From assembly GCA_964572725.1 (NCBI GenBank), contig CAZNFW010000002.1, positions 50,947 to 114,946 of the forward strand: a stretch of DNA of 64,000 nucleotides, in the 5' to 3' direction. How positions within the stretch are numbered: the first letter of the stretch is position 1; every line of letters starts with the position of its first letter. This document shows, piece by piece, positions 62,021-64,000 of this stretch. This DNA comes from Rosettibacter sp964572725. Its GTDB lineage: Bacteria > Bacteroidota > Ignavibacteria > Ignavibacteriales > Melioribacteraceae. The position numbers were made by a program, and so were the translations under genes. The notes beneath the pieces are model-generated. The model was not told where the DNA came from, did no database searches, and saw only the letters and a program-made list of their open reading frames with translations.

Positions 62021-62172
62021 GAAATTATCAATCAGTAAAACAATATGATAAAATCAATTGCAATTATGTCTTATTATTAACCGTTCACAATAATACCTCT
62101 TTACCTCTAAATATAAAAAGCAGGAAGAAAATTGTTGGAGGTAAGAGATGGATTAAGAAAAATAAATCATAG
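61999..62172 (+). CDS. Small frame MTFVEGL... (57 residues), copy B
   Basis: Starts in the repeated cassette, GAGGG 10 bases upstream, and ends at TAG 62170-62172. Beyond MTFVEGLR the sequence is unrelated to copy A and ends basic (KSRKKIVGGKRWIKKNKS). No family is recognised; it may be a leader peptide or a chance frame. Confidence 0.3.
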   Translation: MTFVEGLRNYQSVKQYDKINCNYVLLLTVHNNTSLPLNIKSRKKIVGGKRWIKKNKS

Positions 62173-62496
62173 AAAATAAACTCACTGGAAAGATGATTAG
62201 AACATATACTTATAATACACTAACTTGGTATAGTTAAAAAACTTGCTTGCTTATTTACAACGACATAATCGATTGGGAATTTGAATTTACAGTTGTTTAT
62301 ATATATCAAGGCAGATTAAAGCTGAGATGAAATACGGAAGAATAGCAATTGTAATTTGAAAAAACAGAAGATAATATTATGTGAATAAATAATTATGATA
62401 AATTACCTTTGTTAAATACTATAATATATACATAACATAAAATGAAAAAATTCTATCATAAGTAAATAATTATAAAATAAGAAGGATAAAGCAGAT
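62173..62496. other. Intergenic region before the terminal secreted protein
   Basis: AT-rich with no credible gene. CTATAATATATAC near 62419-62431 could be a -10 region, and AAGGA at 62482-62486 is the ribosome site for the next gene. Confidence 0.4.
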
Positions 62497-64000
62497 ATGA
62501 GGGTATCTGCAAATAATCCTGCTTATAAACATTTTATAAGTCTTAAGTATGGTATTTATTATTTTAACTTTCTATCGTATTTACCTCTTAAAACAATCAT
62601 ATTATTTCACTTCAATTTTTTGTTTTTAAGCAATCTCTATTCTCAAGTAATAATAAAAGAAAAAGTAGGTATTAAAAATCTACAAGGAATTAATACAGTA
62701 ACACAATACTGGCCATGCGATGGCATAAAACCTACAAAAGATTGGATAAATTTCTTACAATATGTATGGTCGGGTTCAATATATCCATTGCATCCTGGCA
62801 GACAAAATATAGGAGATTTTTATATAGATAAAAACAAATATTATACTTTCAGAATAATAGAAGGGAATCAATTTTGTCATTTTCGAAGAGTGTTTAATGA
62901 TGGGAGTTCACCTCAAATTATAGAAAACGAAATCACAGTATTAGGCAGAGATTTATATGCAAAAGACATAGAAGGTAATATAGTGAATGATAGTATAGAA
63001 TTTTTAGACTGCGACAATAATCCTTTTTATGTATCGATGTATAATTATGATTATGTAATAGTATTTGAAGAAATATTAAACAGAGAAGAAAGAGTAGTAT
63101 ATACGATTGAACCTGAAGGAGAATCCCCAAGGTATGTTTATACACACATAAAGAAACCTACACATACAATTGAAGCAATAGCAAATAGAGATACGATATT
63201 ATATAGAGAAGAAAATCGAATATCTTTGTTAAGTATAAGGAATGAATGTAAGAGTGGAGTAATATTTTGTTGGTATAATGGTGGAGATATAAACAGTGAG
63301 AGTGAATTTATGATAAGAATAGTAGAAGGAGAGGAATATGGCGAGTTATATGATGAAGAAAATAATTATTTAGGGACAGAGGCAGTAATGCCATATAGAA
63401 AATTAAGAGGGGGATTAAATTTTTTGACGGAATACGGAAATAATCCAGAAGGAATAGGAAAAGTAAAGATAGAAATAAGTACTAACGATGCAGATGTAAG
63501 TCCACAAACAGTAGCTGTTGAATTTTATATCAAACACAATCCGAATCCCCCGCCGGGTATAGAAATAATATTTGAGAAGGATGTAATAAAACCTGGAGAG
63601 AGTACAGCTATAATACTAAAAGAGAGAACAGCTGAGGGAGAAATAAGGGACTTTGAAGATTGGAGATTATTTAATGTAGAAATAGTAAGAGGCAGTAGAT
63701 ATGGGGAATTATACTGGCATGGAGGTAATAGATACAGTGATTATTTTTATGAAATAACGCAGGGTATAACATTTATAGCATCGGATGAAATAGAAGAAGA
63801 TACAGTAGAAGTAGAAATATATGCCTCAACAGGAGGAGGCGTAATGGCAGGGAAAATGAACCCAATAAGTATAAAAATAAAGGGACGTGCAGTAACACAG
63901 AGTAATGAAGATTTTTTAGAAGGAATTGGGAAGATATTAATTGTAAAGAAGAAAGATTGCTCTTCTGCACCACAGTGCGAGGGGGAAGTAGAACCAAAAA
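62497..64000 (+). CDS. Large secreted protein of unknown function (partial, runs off window)
   Basis: An open frame from ATG 62497 continues without a stop to the window end, at least 501 residues. AAGGA lies 10 bases upstream. A long N-region leads into a signal-like helix (KTIILFHFNFLFLSNLYS, about 32-49) ending SQ. The body is beta-rich and unrecognised. Two related units are visible: FMIRIVEGEEYGELYDEENNY (about 269-289) and FNVEIVRGSRYGELYWHGGNRY (about 392-413), each in a segment of about 110 residues resembling an immunoglobulin-like repeat. Isoleucine is almost always ATA in the last third, unlike other genes here where ATT dominates. Because the end is missing, a Por tail cannot be checked. 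Confidence 0.72.
   Translation, partial: MRVSANNPAYKHFISLKYGIYYFNFLSYLPLKTIILFHFNFLFLSNLYSQVIIKEKVGIKNLQGINTVTQYWPCDGIKPTKDWINFLQYVWSGSIYPLHPGRQNIGDFYIDKNKYYTFRIIEGNQFCHFRRVFNDGSSPQIIENEITVLGRDLYAKDIEGNIVNDSIEFLDCDNNPFYVSMYNYDYVIVFEEILNREERVVYTIEPEGESPRYVYTHIKKPTHTIEAIANRDTILYREENRISLLSIRNECKSGVIFCWYNGGDINSESEFMIRIVEGEEYGELYDEENNYLGTEAVMPYRKLRGGLNFLTEYGNNPEGIGKVKIEISTNDADVSPQTVAVEFYIKHNPNPPPGIEIIFEKDVIKPGESTAIILKERTAEGEIRDFEDWRLFNVEIVRGSRYGELYWHGGNRYSDYFYEITQGITFIASDEIEEDTVEVEIYASTGGGVMAGKMNPISIKIKGRAVTQSNEDFLEGIGKILIVKKKDCSSAPQCEGEVEPK

Noticed and set aside
62933..63145. Minus-strand frame opposite the terminal secreted protein
   Set aside because: Low-complexity Leu/Ile/His shadow of the ATA-rich gene on the other strand. 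The same applies to 63773-63997.

Overview
The window is AT-rich draft sequence with one run of 100 N. Gene content points to the Bacteroidota/Chlorobiota side of the tree, most likely an Ignavibacteria-type heterotroph. Evidence includes two secreted proteins with type IX secretion (Por) tails carrying the NYPNPFNP motif, a PorV-like outer membrane protein, a propeller sensor kinase of the hybrid-two-component style, Bacteroidetes-like TAnnTTTG promoter elements and a menaquinone pathway. The lineage call is inference; no rRNA or tRNA gene was seen.

Layout. 1-2571: end of a menaquinone operon (probable menA tail, menC, menE). 2585-16078 (minus strand): a type IV pilus-like machine (PilC, PilB, PilT, a PilM-PilN fusion, a PilO-PilP-like fusion, a short secretin) with two unusual pilin-like proteins upstream and a large hybrid kinase plus a REC-DHp protein downstream. 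16334-19921: a propeller sensor kinase and its receiver protein. 20144-26309: arginine operon argC-argJ-argB-argR-argG-argH behind tandem ARG boxes. 26421-27952: a TrpB2-type tryptophan synthase beta chain behind what reads as a complete tryptophan attenuator with a Trp-Trp-Trp leader peptide. 28462-33320: polysaccharide genes (CE15 esterase, GH16 glucanase, CotH-like protein) interrupted by a decayed transposase and interspersed repeats. 33395-38914: metallo-hydrolase, an MvaI/BcnI-like restriction-modification pair, TPM protein, phosphoglycerate mutase, PorV-like protein. 39033-42688: mannosyl-glucose phosphorylase, a wrecked GPH transporter and an intact SSS transporter. 42982-52878: glycogen debranching enzyme, a galactokinase-like protein with all active-site motifs damaged, TPR protein, shikimate dehydrogenase, a TetR/HlyD/ABC cluster, a methyltransferase and a GroES-like protein. 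53124-56527: small STAS-like protein, S9 peptidase, YkvA-like protein.

56577-64000 is the most accessory-looking part. Two MITE-like elements in opposite orientation are each followed by a near-identical ~150 bp promoter-plus-start cassette. Between and after them lie a secreted Por-tail protein, an operon of beta-propeller / MauE-thioredoxin fusion / ABC ATPase / ABC permease, and a large secreted protein with strongly ATA-biased isoleucine codons that runs off the end of the window.

The best candidates for undescribed biology are the pilus machine with E5-less, two-residue-leader pilins; the trp attenuator; the degenerate galactokinase; the REC-DHp protein; and the repeat-bounded propeller/MauE/ABC locus with its duplicated leader cassette. 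Functions rest on motif reading by eye, without database searches.
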